Below are positions 42,739 to 53,428 of a stretch of 64,000 nucleotides of DNA, in pieces. Origin of the DNA: Bifidobacterium thermophilum (GTDB taxonomy: Bacteria; Actinomycetota; Actinomycetes; Actinomycetales; Bifidobacteriaceae); assembly GCA_000741495.1 (NCBI GenBank), contig JGZV01000001.1:523507-587506 (forward strand). Direction: 5' to 3'. The translations under genes were made by a program, and so were the position numbers. The first letter of the stretch is position 1; each line of letters begins with the position of its first letter. Below the pieces are notes generated by a model. It was given only the letters and a program-made list of their open reading frames with translations, searched no databases and was not told the origin of the DNA.

Positions 42739-43662
42739 TCAGTCCAATCCCGATTCGGACGTGTCAGGCGCCTCCGAGGGTGCGGACGTCATGCCGTGGA
42801 CGCGATCGGCCGCACGCTGACGCGTAGCCTCAAACGCGAACCGCTTGATCATATCCAGATCATCATGCGTCGTGATCTTCATATTGCTCTCACTGCCGGC
42901 GACAATCGCAACCCGCGTATCCGGCAGATAATCCACAACCACGCGCGTGTCATCGGTCGGATGGAAATCAGGATCCTGCGACGCCAGCTCATAGGCGTGA
43001 CGAATCGTCGCAAAACGGAACGCCTGCGGGGTTTGCGCACGAAACATATTGCTGCGGTCGGGAACCGCGTGCACCACCTTGCGGTCGCCCAAATCCTCAG
43101 TGACCACAATCGTGTCCGTAGAGGGAATCGCCACTGTGGCCGCATCGAACTCATCCAACGCGTCAATACAACCGTCAATGGAGGAACGCTCGACGAACGG
43201 ACGCACCGAATCGTGAATCAACACTTTCGCATCCTGCGGGATACCGAAATCGGCGAGCATCTGCAACGCGCTTTCCGTGCTGTCCACTCGCTCGGCACCA
43301 CCGTCAATGATGGTGCGAACCTTCTCATACCCGGCCTCATCTACAAGACGCTCAACCTCGCCACGCACCTGCGGGTTCGTCACCACAATGATATCCGTAA
43401 TCCGAGGATTGTATTCGAACGCCTCAATACTCCAGCACACCACCGGCTTATTGGCGACGGCGACCAGTTGCTTGGGGTTACGCACATCGAAACGGGTGCC
43501 GAAACCCGCGGCGAGCACAACCGCAACCACGGGGACCGGGGCGGGACGGACGGCGTGGGATTCAGTCTGGGCAGCGGGGGCTTGGGTCTGCTGGACAGGC
43601 TCCTGAGCGTACCGGGATTCTTGGCTCTCTTCACACATACGCCCCACCGTAAACGCAACCAT
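42739..43662 (-). CDS. ispD: 2-C-methyl-D-erythritol 4-phosphate cytidylyltransferase
   Basis: 307 residues. IspD motifs: VAVVLAAGFGTRFDVRNPKQ (CTP-binding Gly-rich loop), KPVVCWSIEAFE, IIVVTNPQVRG, VLIHDSVRPFVE (conserved D-x-x-R-P), RAQTPQAFRF and TDDTRVVVD. It makes CDP-ME in the non-mevalonate isoprenoid pathway. The N-terminal 40 residues (Gln/Ala-rich) are longer than usual, so translation may start later. A short C-terminal Ser/Pro/Glu tail is also extra. Confidence 0.93.
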   Translation of the reverse strand: MVAFTVGRMCEESQESRYAQEPVQQTQAPAAQTESHAVRPAPVPVVAVVLAAGFGTRFDVRNPKQLVAVANKPVVCWSIEAFEYNPRITDIIVVTNPQVRGEVERLVDEAGYEKVRTIIDGGAERVDSTESALQMLADFGIPQDAKVLIHDSVRPFVERSSIDGCIDALDEFDAATVAIPSTDTIVVTEDLGDRKVVHAVPDRSNMFRAQTPQAFRFATIRHAYELASQDPDFHPTDDTRVVVDYLPDTRVAIVAGSESNMKITTHDDLDMIKRFAFEATRQRAADRVHGMTSAPSEAPDTSESGLD

Positions 43663-43974
43663 GCCCGGATGTCATGATGCGGGCGGGTTTCTGCACCGAA
43701 TCGGCGGATTTTTACTCAGTAGCGGGCGGGGGTGCAGAGGTGCGCGGGCAAAGGTGCGCGGAGCTCCACGGCGAAGATATCGGCGGGTGAAATGCACCGT
43801 GCGGAAAGGATACCGAAGAATCAGACGGTCAGAAGACGGGGACGGACGGGACAGAACGTTGGAATTATGCGGTTCTGGCCGCCATCGTGTTTGAGCCGGC
43901 TCTTCTGTATGGTCGGTATCCTTTCCATACGATGGATTTCGGTGCCCGATCAGGCTGGTTTGGACACCAGACGG
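43663..43974. other. Intergenic region upstream of ispD
   Basis: No convincing gene. It holds a hairpin GTATGG-N12-CCATAC (43907-43930) and an 11-bp inverted pair aaaggataccg / cggtatccttt (43805-43815, 43914-43924), about 100 nt apart. Confidence 0.5.
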
Positions 43975-45003
43975 TCAGGCCTGACGCGAGATCAGGGCGA
44001 GCATGCGGCCCTCATGGGTTTTCTTGGCGAGCGTGGCGCGACGATGCGAATACCACAGCGGGTTCTCCACCGTGCACAAGCTGTGCTTGATGGCCCCGAC
44101 CCGTTCGTCAAGCTCCGGATCGCCCTCGTTGTCGATACGGCACAAGTCGCGTAATTCCTGATCCTGCGCAAGATATTGCGTTGCGGCAGCGACGCGGGGC
44201 CGAGAATCAATGATGCGGTCGGCGCTGACACCAGCCTTGTCCAAGCATTGACGGGCAGCGGCGGCAATATCAATGCCGGGGCCGCCGAAGCGGGTGAGCG
44301 TGTAGGTGCCGGGGAATTGCGCGTCGAACGCGTCGGCGATATCACCGCCCACCTCATAGCAGTCGCCGCAGATGCACGGGCCGAGCGTGGCGACAATGCG
44401 GGAGCGTTCGGCTCCCTTGGCACACATCAGGTCGATGGTGTGGGCGATGATGCCGCGCTCCAATCCGCGCCGGCCGCAATGCGCGCCCGCGATAATGCCG
44501 GAAACCGGATCAGCCATGAGAACAGGCAGACAATCCGCCGCAAAAATACCGAGTGCGATGCCGGGACGCGAAGTCACCTGACCGTCGGCGGCGACCACGC
44601 GCGTCTTCTCGTTCGCGCCATCACCCGTGTCCGTAGCGTCAGCCGCCGTGCCATCGCCCCGCACAGTACCGGATACATCGAATCCGAAGGGCGTGTTGAT
44701 AGTGAAGGAACCATCGACATCCACCGCATCCCCGGAATGCACCTGGCTGATCAGCGATAGGTCCGCCCCGACCGCCGCACGCAACGCCATCCGGTTGGCC
44801 AGCACACGCTCGGGATCGTCGCCGGATTTGCCGCCCAGATTGCACGCCGCGTAATCACCTTGGCTGACCCCGCCCAACCGGGTCGTGTACGTCACGGTGA
44901 TACCGGGCGCGAGGATGACGGGAATGGTGACGGGAATTGGATTGCCGGATTCGTCGATTGGCGAGATGGCGTTACTGTCCACGATGTTCGCAGGTTCGTT
45001 CAT
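43975..45003 (-). CDS. pgeF: PgeF-like laccase-domain protein (purine nucleosidase / peptidoglycan editing factor family)
   Basis: 342 residues from ATG 45003 with TAGGATAGG upstream. Family motifs: TTRLGGVSQGDYAACNLGGK, LISQVHSGDAVDVDG (zinc His), GIFAADCLPVLMADPVSGII (Cys), GAHCGRRGLERGI (His). Internal extra loop at about residues 130-160. The family includes YfiH/PgeF, active on purine nucleosides and linked to peptidoglycan precursor editing. The substrate here is not shown. Confidence 0.9.
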   Translation of the reverse strand: MNEPANIVDSNAISPIDESGNPIPVTIPVILAPGITVTYTTRLGGVSQGDYAACNLGGKSGDDPERVLANRMALRAAVGADLSLISQVHSGDAVDVDGSFTINTPFGFDVSGTVRGDGTAADATDTGDGANEKTRVVAADGQVTSRPGIALGIFAADCLPVLMADPVSGIIAGAHCGRRGLERGIIAHTIDLMCAKGAERSRIVATLGPCICGDCYEVGGDIADAFDAQFPGTYTLTRFGGPGIDIAAAARQCLDKAGVSADRIIDSRPRVAAATQYLAQDQELRDLCRIDNEGDPELDERVGAIKHSLCTVENPLWYSHRRATLAKKTHEGRMLALISRQA

Positions 45004-45070
45004 ACGGCCTATCCTAGCGGCATGCCGCGCTATCGCCACTCGCCGGTCTTGCCGGGACCGCCAGCCTCGG

Positions 45071-46507
45071 CTATTCGGCTTTCAGCGTGCGATTGCGGGC
45101 GCGGGAACGGATGGCGGCGTTCACGGTGACCGGTTCGGGGCACGGCATGGAGAACACGTGGGCGGGATTGTTCACGGATTCGACCCAATGGCCGTCCGCG
45201 TCAAGGAACCCACCCGCCGGCACGGTCATACGCAACGGTTCGCGACCGGGCATCAGGAACTCGACCTCCTGCCCGGCTTCGATCTTGTTGCGACTCATCA
45301 GCGTGACCCTCCGCGTTGAAGCGTCATACGACATCACTTCGCCCACGACAATCCAATCGCGGAAATACCCGCCGCGGTCTGTATTTTGCCCGACCGGATG
45401 TTCAGGATAGTAGAAGCCCGTGCTGTATTCGCGGTGCGAAACCTTATACGGCTCGTCCAGCACCCATTGCGGCAGGCGGACATGCGGCGCGTCACCGGGC
45501 ATGCGCGCGGCATCGCCCAGCAATGCGGGCTGTCCTGCCGGCGTTCGGCGGACCCGGTCGGCGAACGGCCGCAGCGTATGGCCTTCCGCGTCTTCGAACC
45601 CACGCTGGACCATGTACGCGTCGACCGCCGTCTTATAGGCGTTCGTAACCGCGGCCACATAGTACGCGCTTTTCGCACGACCCTCGATTTTCAGGCTTGT
45701 CGCCCCCGCGTCGATTAGGTCGTCAAGATGGCCGAGCATGTTCATATCCTGCGAATTGAACAGGAACGTTCCCTCGCCGTTCTCCTCGACCGGGAAGAAC
45801 CGGCCGGGACGCTTCTCCTCGACCACATGGTATTTCCAGCGGCAGGGCTGCGCGCAATCGCCGTGGTTGCCGCTGCGTCCGGTCAGATAATTCGACAGCA
45901 GGCAGCGCCCGGAGAAGGCCATGCACATCGAGCCGTGCACGAAGCATTCGATATCAAGATCGTCCGGCGTGTTCGCGCGGATGTCACGGACCGCGTCCAA
46001 GTCAAGCTCGCGGGCGAGCACCACACGCTTCGCGCCCAGTTCGTACAGCGCGTTCGCGGCACCGTAGTTGGTGACGCCTGCCTGCGTGGACACATGCAAT
46101 TCGAGATTCGGGGCGATATGGCGGGCTTCCATCATGATGCCGATATCGGTGACGATCAGCGCGTCGACCCCGACTTCGGCGAGCTGGCCCAGATACTCGC
46201 GCATGGCCGCGACCTCGTCGTTATGCGGCAGGATGTTGCAGGTCACGTACACGCGAGCGCTATGCTCGTGGGCGTATCGCGCGCCTTCCTCAAAATCCTC
46301 GAGCGTGAAATTCTTCGGCGCCGAACGCATGCCGAAGGCCTTGCCGCCGCAGTATACGGCGTCCGCGCCGAAATCGACTGCGGTTTTCAGGCTGCGCAGG
46401 TTGCCGGCCGGCGCCAGCACTTCGGGGCGTCGGCGGGTATGGCGGGAGGGTGCTGTGTCTGCGATTGGGGTCGAATCGGTCTGTATGGTCGTCATCTGTT
46501 CATTCAT
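45071..46507 (-). CDS. U32-peptidase-like protein (TrhP/YegQ family)
   Basis: 478 residues. Begins EVLAPAGNLRSLKTAVDFGA then DAVYCGGKAFGMRSAPKNFT, with the U32 signature ECFVHGSMCMAFSGRCLLSN (family pattern E-x-F-x-x-G-x-x-C-x(4)-G-x-C-x-x-S) and SGNHGDCAQPCRWKY, all Cys conserved. The C-terminus has a U32-C-like beta domain. TrhP/RlhA members hydroxylate RNA with prephenate rather than cleaving peptides, so an RNA-modifying role is more likely. ATG 46507 chosen; MTTIQ downstream is also possible. Confidence 0.93.
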   Translation of the reverse strand: MNEQMTTIQTDSTPIADTAPSRHTRRRPEVLAPAGNLRSLKTAVDFGADAVYCGGKAFGMRSAPKNFTLEDFEEGARYAHEHSARVYVTCNILPHNDEVAAMREYLGQLAEVGVDALIVTDIGIMMEARHIAPNLELHVSTQAGVTNYGAANALYELGAKRVVLARELDLDAVRDIRANTPDDLDIECFVHGSMCMAFSGRCLLSNYLTGRSGNHGDCAQPCRWKYHVVEEKRPGRFFPVEENGEGTFLFNSQDMNMLGHLDDLIDAGATSLKIEGRAKSAYYVAAVTNAYKTAVDAYMVQRGFEDAEGHTLRPFADRVRRTPAGQPALLGDAARMPGDAPHVRLPQWVLDEPYKVSHREYSTGFYYPEHPVGQNTDRGGYFRDWIVVGEVMSYDASTRRVTLMSRNKIEAGQEVEFLMPGREPLRMTVPAGGFLDADGHWVESVNNPAHVFSMPCPEPVTVNAAIRSRARNRTLKAE

Positions 46508-46564
46508 CACCGCATAGCATAACAATCCTGCAGCGATGACACGTGCTTGAGCGTGCTCATACTC

Positions 46565-46604
46565 AAACTGGTTACGCTGAGCAGCCTCTCAGCGTAACCA
46601 GTTT
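46565..46604 (-). terminator. Terminator after the aldo/keto reductase gene
   Basis: AAACTGGTTACGCTGAG and its exact complement, 17-bp arms, 6-nt loop, 31 nt past the stop. Confidence 0.85.
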
Positions 46605-46634
46605 GTGAAAGACGGCAGGTGGCAGGAAACCGGC

Positions 46635-47498
46635 TCAGCCGAGATAGGCGAGTTCGTCAGGGCTGAGTTCGAGCTCATCGGCCTTGAGCGAGTCAAGGAT
46701 GGTCTCGGGTCGATGCGCCCCCGGAATCACGAACATGTGGTCGCCCTTGGCAAGCTCCCATGCGAGCACCACCCGCTGGTAGCTGACACCGTGCTTCGCG
46801 GCGACCTTACGGAACGGGTCGAACAGATGCTCGTCGTAGGGGTGACGATACCCGCCGAGCGGACTCCAGCACACGAATGCAAGACCGAGTTTCGCGCAGT
46901 AATCAAGCGTGTCCTGCGTTTCCAGATGAATCGGGGAATACTGGTTCTGAACGGCGACCAGTTTGTCGCCCAACACACGCCGGGCGATATCCAGCTGTTC
47001 GATGGTGACGTTCGACACGCCCGCCCATTTGGCCACACCCTGGTCGAGCAGCGCCTTGATGCCTTCGCAGGACTCCTCGTACGGGACTTCAGGGTCATGG
47101 CGGTGCAGGTACAGCAGGTCGATCGCGTCCACGCCGAGCGCCTTCGCCGACTGTTTGCCGTATTCGATGAGATGCTCGGGTTTGCCGTCACGCGGCCAGA
47201 TCGGTTTGTCGCCATCCCATGCACGACGCAACCCCACCTTGGTGGCGACCAGCACCTCGTCACGTGGGCCGTTCCATGTATCAAGCGCCTCACGCACCAG
47301 CTTCTCGCCGGTCTGCTCCTCCTCGCCGGGAGTGTAATACGCCCACGCGGTGTCGATATGACGGCAGCCGGCATCCAAGGAGGCGTGCAGCGTCTCGATG
47401 CCGACCGCATGCCCGCGGTTGTTCTCGATGGTCAGCGGCATTTCGCCATGCCCGATGGCAGTGGTGTGGAACGGCCCCAGGTCGCGATACAACGTCAT
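46635..47498 (-). CDS. Aldo/keto reductase
   Basis: 287 residues from ATG 47498 with AGGAGG upstream. The AKR tetrad is visible: Asp/Tyr in IDTAWAYYTPGEEEQTGEKL, Lys in VLVATKVGLR, His in LLYLHRHDPEVPYEE. Cofactor-binding loop: CWSPLGGY and VIPGAHRPETILDSLKA. It should reduce small aldehydes or ketones with NADPH. Substrate unknown. Stands alone. Confidence 0.92.
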   Translation of the reverse strand: MTLYRDLGPFHTTAIGHGEMPLTIENNRGHAVGIETLHASLDAGCRHIDTAWAYYTPGEEEQTGEKLVREALDTWNGPRDEVLVATKVGLRRAWDGDKPIWPRDGKPEHLIEYGKQSAKALGVDAIDLLYLHRHDPEVPYEESCEGIKALLDQGVAKWAGVSNVTIEQLDIARRVLGDKLVAVQNQYSPIHLETQDTLDYCAKLGLAFVCWSPLGGYRHPYDEHLFDPFRKVAAKHGVSYQRVVLAWELAKGDHMFVIPGAHRPETILDSLKADELELSPDELAYLG

Positions 47499-47688
47499 GA
47501 ATCCTCCTTCACGGACACCGCACACCCTCATGGCAGGCGGTTTGTGCCGTACAACGTTTCAACAATCGGACCGGCCTCGGCGACGATTCGCCTGCTGCCG
47601 GTTGATGCAATCAGCTCCAGCCTACGGGCGGACGTGGATTTCACTCCACGAACACGCGCACGCTACCGATAAACGCCCCACCGGCGGA

Positions 47689-49872
47689 TTACCGGCCGCC
47701 GAAACTCCCGCCGCCGGCTCCGCCGCCACCGCCGCCGAAGCCGCCGCCACCGGAGAAACTGCCGCCTGACAGGCCGCCACCGGACGAATTCACAGGGTGC
47801 AACACCGTTTCCACCGCATCCTGGACTTGCGCGAAGCCAGCACCCAATTGCGTGCCCAAATCAGCGAATGACGACGGGGCGAACGATGTTCCGGCGACCG
47901 CGCCACTCACCGCCGCCGCACTCGTCGTACCAAAGCCCGTGTTCCAGTACATCGGACGGTACATCCAGTACAGCAGCGAATCGGAGGCGTTGCTGTCAAG
48001 CCACGCAGGGTCGGACAGTTCGGGGACCGCTTCGGCGAGCTGGCGCATCACCTGTTCGGACATGCCGAACGCCGCGGCATACACGAGATACCGATCCCAC
48101 AGGGCCAAATCCAGCACGCCGCGATCCTTGAAATCGCTGAAATCGTTGAGATACTGCTTCAAACCCTCCACTTGCATGGCCAGTGCCCTGCCAGTGTCAC
48201 TCAATCCAACACTGCGCTTCAGATTCAGGCATACAATCATGCAGAACGCCACTGGCAGGATCAACGCGAGCTGCATGGCCAGATTGTCGGTGAACAGTAT
48301 CAAGCAACCCAACCCGAATATCACCGAGCATATGGCCGCGGCGATCGTGCTGCCGCCGTTGGACGTGGTGGCGCCGAGCGCGGCGAATTCGCCGTCGAAC
48401 CGGTCAATCATCGATTCCTGTTTGCGGGCGCCCGACTTCCAGTCGCCGATGGATTCACGCAGCCGGCTCATGTCGAACACCCGGCTGTTGAGATGGTGCC
48501 CCACGGTTTGCAGGAAATCAAGCAGTGCATCCTCAGAATCGCACAGGTTCAGCTGTGCACGTGTGCCAGGATGGTCGCTTGCCGGTTCGATGACGATGGT
48601 CACGTCGTCACTCGTACCGGACGCCATACCTTGCACAACCGGGGATGCGGCAATCGCAGCGGACAGCGCGTGAGGGTCAGCGTTGGCGACGTTGACACCG
48701 TTGTACGCTTCACTGCTGCCTGGCAGAATACGGATTGCGTGTTTCGACGCCAGAGACAGCATGGTTGCGGACAGGGCGCGCGCGTTTGTCTGCTCGTCCG
48801 CGTCGTCAAGTACGCCGTTGAGTTGCGCGGCGTTATTCGGGCTCATATCCGGCGGATCATGCCGATAGACGACATCCTTGGGGCAGGCTGCCTTGCGTCT
48901 GCTGAACACCGTGGAGATGATCAGCCATGCGACCAAGGCGATGGCAATCAGTATGGCAATCGTCACTTTGGCCACCAGCGTTTTCGCCTTGACGCTTTGG
49001 CTTTCCTTCCACGCTTGTTCCAGCTTGTTCTCATGCGCCATGAGGATGTCTTTATACTCGCCGGTCTCATGGCGTGTGACGCCTGAGGTTTTCGCCACGT
49101 CGAACATGGACACCAGATCGAGATAATCACCGGATTTCACGTTGTATGCGGTGAACTTGAGCGAGCCGTCAGCGTCACGTGACGTGGTTGACGTGCCTTC
49201 ATAGTGCAACCACGCCCACGAGTTCTTCGCGGTGACCCCCTTGGGGAAGGTGACCGTGCCGGTGAGTTTGCCGATCGGCACCTGATTGGTGGTGCCGACC
49301 GGCTCCCATTGGAACGCGGCCACGTCATCGTAGGCGGTGCTGACCCCTTGGAAGGTCATGGAGATGTCGAAACCAAGGCTGTCGGCTTCACTGATGGCCG
49401 GAATATTCCAGCCGAGCTCGACCGTACCGTTTGACGGCATCTCGGACGCGTCATAGGATTCCAAATCATCACCATCGACACGCGCAATATACCAGTGGTT
49501 CGCATACGTGGAATCCCACATGCCGTTGGTGTTTGAGCCGGGAATAACCGGATCGGCCTGGGTGTATGTGACGCCGCTGGTCGTGTTCCGTACGCTGATA
49601 TCAGTGATGGCGGTGAGCTGAGATGGATCGAGCTTGTAGCGCTGATACAGCTGACGCCACGGCTTGTCACGATCGTTGAGTTTGACATCGATATGCTCGG
49701 TGATCTTCAAATCACCGTTGGCGAGCACCTTGACCCGGTAGTCCGCGCTGCGATACGACAGGTCCGGGGAATCGCCCTGCGATGACAACATGACGATGGC
49801 GAACGCACACACCAAGGTCGCGGCGATCCCTGCGATGATCGCCTTTACCCATATGGCAGTCTGATGCTTCAC
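47689..49872 (-). CDS. DUF2207 membrane protein with Gly-rich C-terminus
   Basis: 727 residues. A signal-type helix (about 9-29), an extracytoplasmic beta-rich DUF2207 domain (YRVKVLANGDLKITEHIDVK ... GTVELGWNIPAI), then membrane segments (about 310-335; pair at about 530-570), and a Ser/Gly tail (SGGGLSGGSFSGGGGFGGGG). The gene partner LemA (50 nt away, same strand) is the usual companion of DUF2207 genes. Function is unknown in the family. Confidence 0.9.
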   Translation of the reverse strand: MKHQTAIWVKAIIAGIAATLVCAFAIVMLSSQGDSPDLSYRSADYRVKVLANGDLKITEHIDVKLNDRDKPWRQLYQRYKLDPSQLTAITDISVRNTTSGVTYTQADPVIPGSNTNGMWDSTYANHWYIARVDGDDLESYDASEMPSNGTVELGWNIPAISEADSLGFDISMTFQGVSTAYDDVAAFQWEPVGTTNQVPIGKLTGTVTFPKGVTAKNSWAWLHYEGTSTTSRDADGSLKFTAYNVKSGDYLDLVSMFDVAKTSGVTRHETGEYKDILMAHENKLEQAWKESQSVKAKTLVAKVTIAILIAIALVAWLIISTVFSRRKAACPKDVVYRHDPPDMSPNNAAQLNGVLDDADEQTNARALSATMLSLASKHAIRILPGSSEAYNGVNVANADPHALSAAIAASPVVQGMASGTSDDVTIVIEPASDHPGTRAQLNLCDSEDALLDFLQTVGHHLNSRVFDMSRLRESIGDWKSGARKQESMIDRFDGEFAALGATTSNGGSTIAAAICSVIFGLGCLILFTDNLAMQLALILPVAFCMIVCLNLKRSVGLSDTGRALAMQVEGLKQYLNDFSDFKDRGVLDLALWDRYLVYAAAFGMSEQVMRQLAEAVPELSDPAWLDSNASDSLLYWMYRPMYWNTGFGTTSAAAVSGAVAGTSFAPSSFADLGTQLGAGFAQVQDAVETVLHPVNSSGGGLSGGSFSGGGGFGGGGGGAGGGSFGGR

Positions 49873-49912
49873 GGTTCACTCCCCTACGACGAACAGCACG
49901 GACAGTACCAGC

Positions 49913-50476
49913 TCAGAACTTCACTTGCGGAGCCTGCCTCGAGGCGTCGTCCACCTGGAAGTATTCCGCCTGTTCGAAGTGGAACAGGCCGGCCACGATA
50001 TTGCTCGGGAAGGTCTCGATCGCGTTGTTGAGCTTGAGCACGACATCGTTGTAGAACTGGCGTGCATACGCGATCTTCTGCTCGAGTTCCTGCAACTGGC
50101 GTTGCAGATCCATGAAGTTCTGGTTCGCCTGAAGCTGCGGATACGCTTCGGCGGTCGCTTGCAAGTTGAACAGGGCGCGAGTCAGGCTGTTTTCCGCGGC
50201 GATACGGTCCGCCGTGCTCGCCTGCTTGTCGGAAGCCACGGCCACGGCTTTCGCACGGGCCTCGGTGACCTGCGTGAACACCTGGGACTCATGGGTGGCG
50301 TACCCCTTGACGGTTTCCACCAGATTCGGCACCAGATCGGCACGCTGCTTGAGCTGAACGTCAATCTGCGCCCAGCCGTTCTTCACCCGGTTGCGCAAGG
50401 TGACCAGATTGTTGTAGGCGCTGATCATCCACACGACAATCAGCAGCACAATGACGGCAATGATGATCCACGCCAT
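49913..50476 (-). CDS. lemA: LemA family protein
   Basis: 187 residues: membrane helix (about 2-20, [20 protein letters not shown]), then the LemA pattern [60 protein letters not shown] and [20 protein letters not shown], ending FYxAP-like [15 protein letters not shown] 50476 has GAAGGAGAGAACG upstream; upstream ATG 50533 is less likely. Role unknown; often with DUF2207. Confidence 0.95.
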   Translation of the reverse strand: MAWIIIAVIVLLIVVWMISAYNNLVTLRNRVKNGWAQIDVQLKQRADLVPNLVETVKGYATHESQVFTQVTEARAKAVAVASDKQASTADRIAAENSLTRALFNLQATAEAYPQLQANQNFMDLQRQLQELEQKIAYARQFYNDVVLKLNNAIETFPSNIVAGLFHFEQAEYFQVDDASRQAPQVKF

Positions 50477-50626
50477 CGTTCTCTCCTTCGAAATCCCGAG
50501 AATCGTCATGATCCCGGCAGGACTGTCCCGCATATCCAGTATCTCAGAAGGCTTGTACCATCATGAAAACCGCAGTATGTAAGCTTTCCGCGCACATGCG
50601 GCGACAACGCAGACAGATATGCGAAA

Positions 50627-50654
50627 GGGCCGCCGGGAACACTCCCGACGGCCC
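50627..50654 (-). terminator. Terminator after pnp
   Basis: GGGCCGcCGGGA and TCCCGaCGGCCC, 4-nt loop, one mismatch, about 60 nt past the stop. Confidence 0.7.
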
Positions 50655-50713
50655 AATCAGCTTCAATCCAGCCGGACGCTCACCCTATTACCGGTGACAC
50701 GTCCGACAGGCGA

Positions 50714-53428
50714 TCAGTTCTCCTCGAACGGATCGAAATCGCGGCGTACACGGCGGCGCGGACGCTCATGACGCTCCTCGCGGTCGGCGCGATACTCGTC
50801 ATAGTGGTCATCCGCCGCATAGCGCGGGTTGCGGTCATCGCGACGGCCGCCACGATAGCCGCGGCCGCCACGATCCTCACGGTCGGAACGCTCAGCACGA
50901 CGACCACGACGCGGACGATCATCATACTCATCATCACGATCGTCACGGCTACGGCGAGCCGGACGGTCATCGTCGTCATAGCGGTCGTCACGGCTGCGGC
51001 GGGACGGACGGCGGTCGTCATCATACCGGTCGTCACGATCGTCACGCTCAGCACGACGACCACGACGCGGACGATCATCATACTCATCATCACGCTCATC
51101 GCGATCGTCACGGGAACGACGGCCACCACGATAGCCGCGATCGTCACCGTCGTCACGACGGCCACGGCCACCGCCGCGACGCTCGTCACGGCCACGGCCG
51201 GCGGAACGCGGAGCCGAAGACTCCTGATCTTCAAAGCCCGGGATGGCCAGGGAGATCTTGCCGCGGTCATCAACACCCTGCACGACGACCTCAACGGTGT
51301 CGCCTTCCTTGAGCACGTCCTCGACGGCGTCGATACGCTCGCCGTTGGCGAGGTTACGCACCTGGGAGATGTGCAGCAGGCCGTCGGTGCCCGGGGTCAG
51401 GTTCACGAACGCACCGAAGCTGGTGGTCTTGACGACCTTGCCGTTGTACACTTCGCCCGGTTCAGGGACATGCGGGTTGGCGATGGAATCGATGATGCCC
51501 TTCGCCTTCTCGGCCGCTTCGCCACCCTCGGAGGAGATGTAGACGGTGCCGTCGTCCTCGATGGTAATCTCGGCGCCGGTTTCCTCCTGGATCTGGTTGA
51601 TCATCTTGCCCTTCGGGCCAATCACCTCACCGATCTTCTCGACCGGCACCTTGGTGGTGATGATACGCGGAGCGAACGGGCTCATCTCAGCCGGGCCGTC
51701 GATGCACTCGTTGATCAGGTCGAGGATCGTGGCGCGGGCTTCCTTCGCCTGCTGCAGCGCGGCGGCGAGCACGTCGGCCGGAATGCCGTCGAGCTTGGTG
51801 TCCAGCTGCAACGCGGTGATGAACTCGGAGGTGCCGGCCACCTTGAAGTCCATATCGCCGAACGCGTCCTCAGCGCCCAGGATGTCGGTCAGCGTCTTGT
51901 AGATGTGCTGGCCGTCGACATCGCCGGAGACCAGACCCATTGCGATACCCGCGACCGGAGCCTTCAGCGGCACACCGGCGGACAGCAGCGACAGGGTGGA
52001 GGCGCACACGGAACCCATGGAAGTGGAACCGTTGGAACCAATGGCCTCGGAAACCTGACGGATGGCGTACGGGAACTCCTCGCGACTCGGCAGCACCGGC
52101 ACGAGGGCCTTCTCGGCGAGGGCACCATGGCCGATTTCGCGGCGCTTCGGGGAACCGACGCGGCCGGTCTCACCGGTCGAATACGGCGGCATCTCATAGT
52201 TGTGCATGTAACGCTTGAACTGCGGGCCGCTCAACGCGTCAATCTGCTGCTCCATCTTGAGCATGCCGAGCGTGGTGACGCCCAGGATCTGGGTTTCGCC
52301 GCGCTGGAAGAGGGCGGAACCGTGCACGCGCGGCACAATGTCCACCTCGGCGGACAGGGTGCGGATATCGCGCAGGCCGCGGCCGTCGATACGATAATCC
52401 TGCGTCAGGATGCGGCGGCGCACAATCTGGCGCTGCAGCTCCTTGAACGCGTTGCCGAGTTCCTTCTCCTTCTCGGCGTCATCCATGTCGGTGAACTCGT
52501 TGGCCAGCTGCTCGCGCACCTGCTCCTTGATTTCGTGGATACGCTCCTGACGAGGCAGCTTTTCCGCGATGGACAGGGCTTCGTCAAGCTCGGCGTGGGA
52601 GATTTCATCAATGCGGTTGTACAGGTCTTCGGTGTACTCCGGGAACAGCTGGAACTCCTTAGCCGGCTTCGGAGCCTTAGCCTTGAGTTCGTTCTGTGCT
52701 TCGCAAATCGTCTTGATGAACGGCTTGGCCGCCTCAAGACCGCCGGCGACAACTTCCTCATCCGGCTTGGTCTGGCCCTCATCATAGATGAGATGCCAGG
52801 CGTTCTTGCCGGCACCGGCCTCGATCATGGCGATGGCGACATCACCGTTCTCAACCACGCGGCCGGCGACGACGATCTCGAAGACCGCGCGCTCACGCTC
52901 GCTCCAGCGCGGGAAGGCGACCCACTGGCCGTCAATCAGGGCCAGACGCACGCCGGAAACCGGGCCTTCAAACGGCAGGCCGGAAATCATGGTGGACGCG
53001 GACGCGGCGTTCAGCGCGAGCACATCGTAGGCGTCGTCAGGGTTGACGGCGAGCACGGTCTCCACGACCTGCACCTCGTTGCGCAGCGTGTGCGGGAACA
53101 GCGGGCGCAGCGGACGGTCGATGATACGGCAGGCGAGAATCGCCTCGGAGCTCGGACGGCCCTCACGGCGGAAGAACGAGCCCGGGATCTTACCCGCGGC
53201 ATACATCTTCTCTTCCACATCAACGGTCAGCGGGAAGAAGTCGTAGTTCTCCTTCGGGCTGGAACCGGCCGTGGTGGTGGACAGCACCATCGAATCATCA
53301 TCAAGATAAGCGGCTACAGCCCCATCCGCCTGCTGGGCGAGACGACCCGTCTCGAAACGCAACGTGCGCTTGCCGAATGAACCATTATCGATAACAGCCT
53401 CTACGGCCTTGATTTCGGGACCCTCCAA
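50714..53428 (-). CDS. pnp: Polyribonucleotide nucleotidyltransferase (PNPase) with R/D-rich tail
   Basis: 904 residues. Two RNase PH domains (first: [20 protein letters not shown]; second: [58 protein letters not shown]), KH domain ([20 protein letters not shown]), S1 domain ([25 protein letters not shown]). It degrades RNA 3'-5' with phosphate. The last ~160 residues are a mixed-charge, Arg/Asp-rich disordered tail ([20 protein letters not shown]) including duplicated blocks. The start is TTG 53428 with AAAGGAGG upstream. Downstream of rpsO in the same direction. A giant plus-strand ORF opposite it is spurious. Confidence 0.98.
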   Translation of the reverse strand: MEGPEIKAVEAVIDNGSFGKRTLRFETGRLAQQADGAVAAYLDDDSMVLSTTTAGSSPKENYDFFPLTVDVEEKMYAAGKIPGSFFRREGRPSSEAILACRIIDRPLRPLFPHTLRNEVQVVETVLAVNPDDAYDVLALNAASASTMISGLPFEGPVSGVRLALIDGQWVAFPRWSERERAVFEIVVAGRVVENGDVAIAMIEAGAGKNAWHLIYDEGQTKPDEEVVAGGLEAAKPFIKTICEAQNELKAKAPKPAKEFQLFPEYTEDLYNRIDEISHAELDEALSIAEKLPRQERIHEIKEQVREQLANEFTDMDDAEKEKELGNAFKELQRQIVRRRILTQDYRIDGRGLRDIRTLSAEVDIVPRVHGSALFQRGETQILGVTTLGMLKMEQQIDALSGPQFKRYMHNYEMPPYSTGETGRVGSPKRREIGHGALAEKALVPVLPSREEFPYAIRQVSEAIGSNGSTSMGSVCASTLSLLSAGVPLKAPVAGIAMGLVSGDVDGQHIYKTLTDILGAEDAFGDMDFKVAGTSEFITALQLDTKLDGIPADVLAAALQQAKEARATILDLINECIDGPAEMSPFAPRIITTKVPVEKIGEVIGPKGKMINQIQEETGAEITIEDDGTVYISSEGGEAAEKAKGIIDSIANPHVPEPGEVYNGKVVKTTSFGAFVNLTPGTDGLLHISQVRNLANGERIDAVEDVLKEGDTVEVVVQGVDDRGKISLAIPGFEDQESSAPRSAGRGRDERRGGGRGRRDDGDDRGYRGGRRSRDDRDERDDEYDDRPRRGRRAERDDRDDRYDDDRRPSRRSRDDRYDDDDRPARRSRDDRDDEYDDRPRRGRRAERSDREDRGGRGYRGGRRDDRNPRYAADDHYDEYRADREERHERPRRRVRRDFDPFEEN

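Noticed and set aside
43805..43924. 11-bp inverted pair as an attachment site
   Set aside because: Only 11 bp, 98 nt apart, no integrase; chance or an extended stem.
50881..51100. CRISPR-like array from repeated pattern
   Set aside because: The repeats are in frame and encode the R/D-rich PNPase tail; no regular spacers.
50768..53380. 870-residue plus-strand ORF opposite pnp
   Set aside because: Exact antisense to a complete PNPase, no ribosome site, His/Leu/Arg-biased shadow composition caused by high GC at codon third positions.
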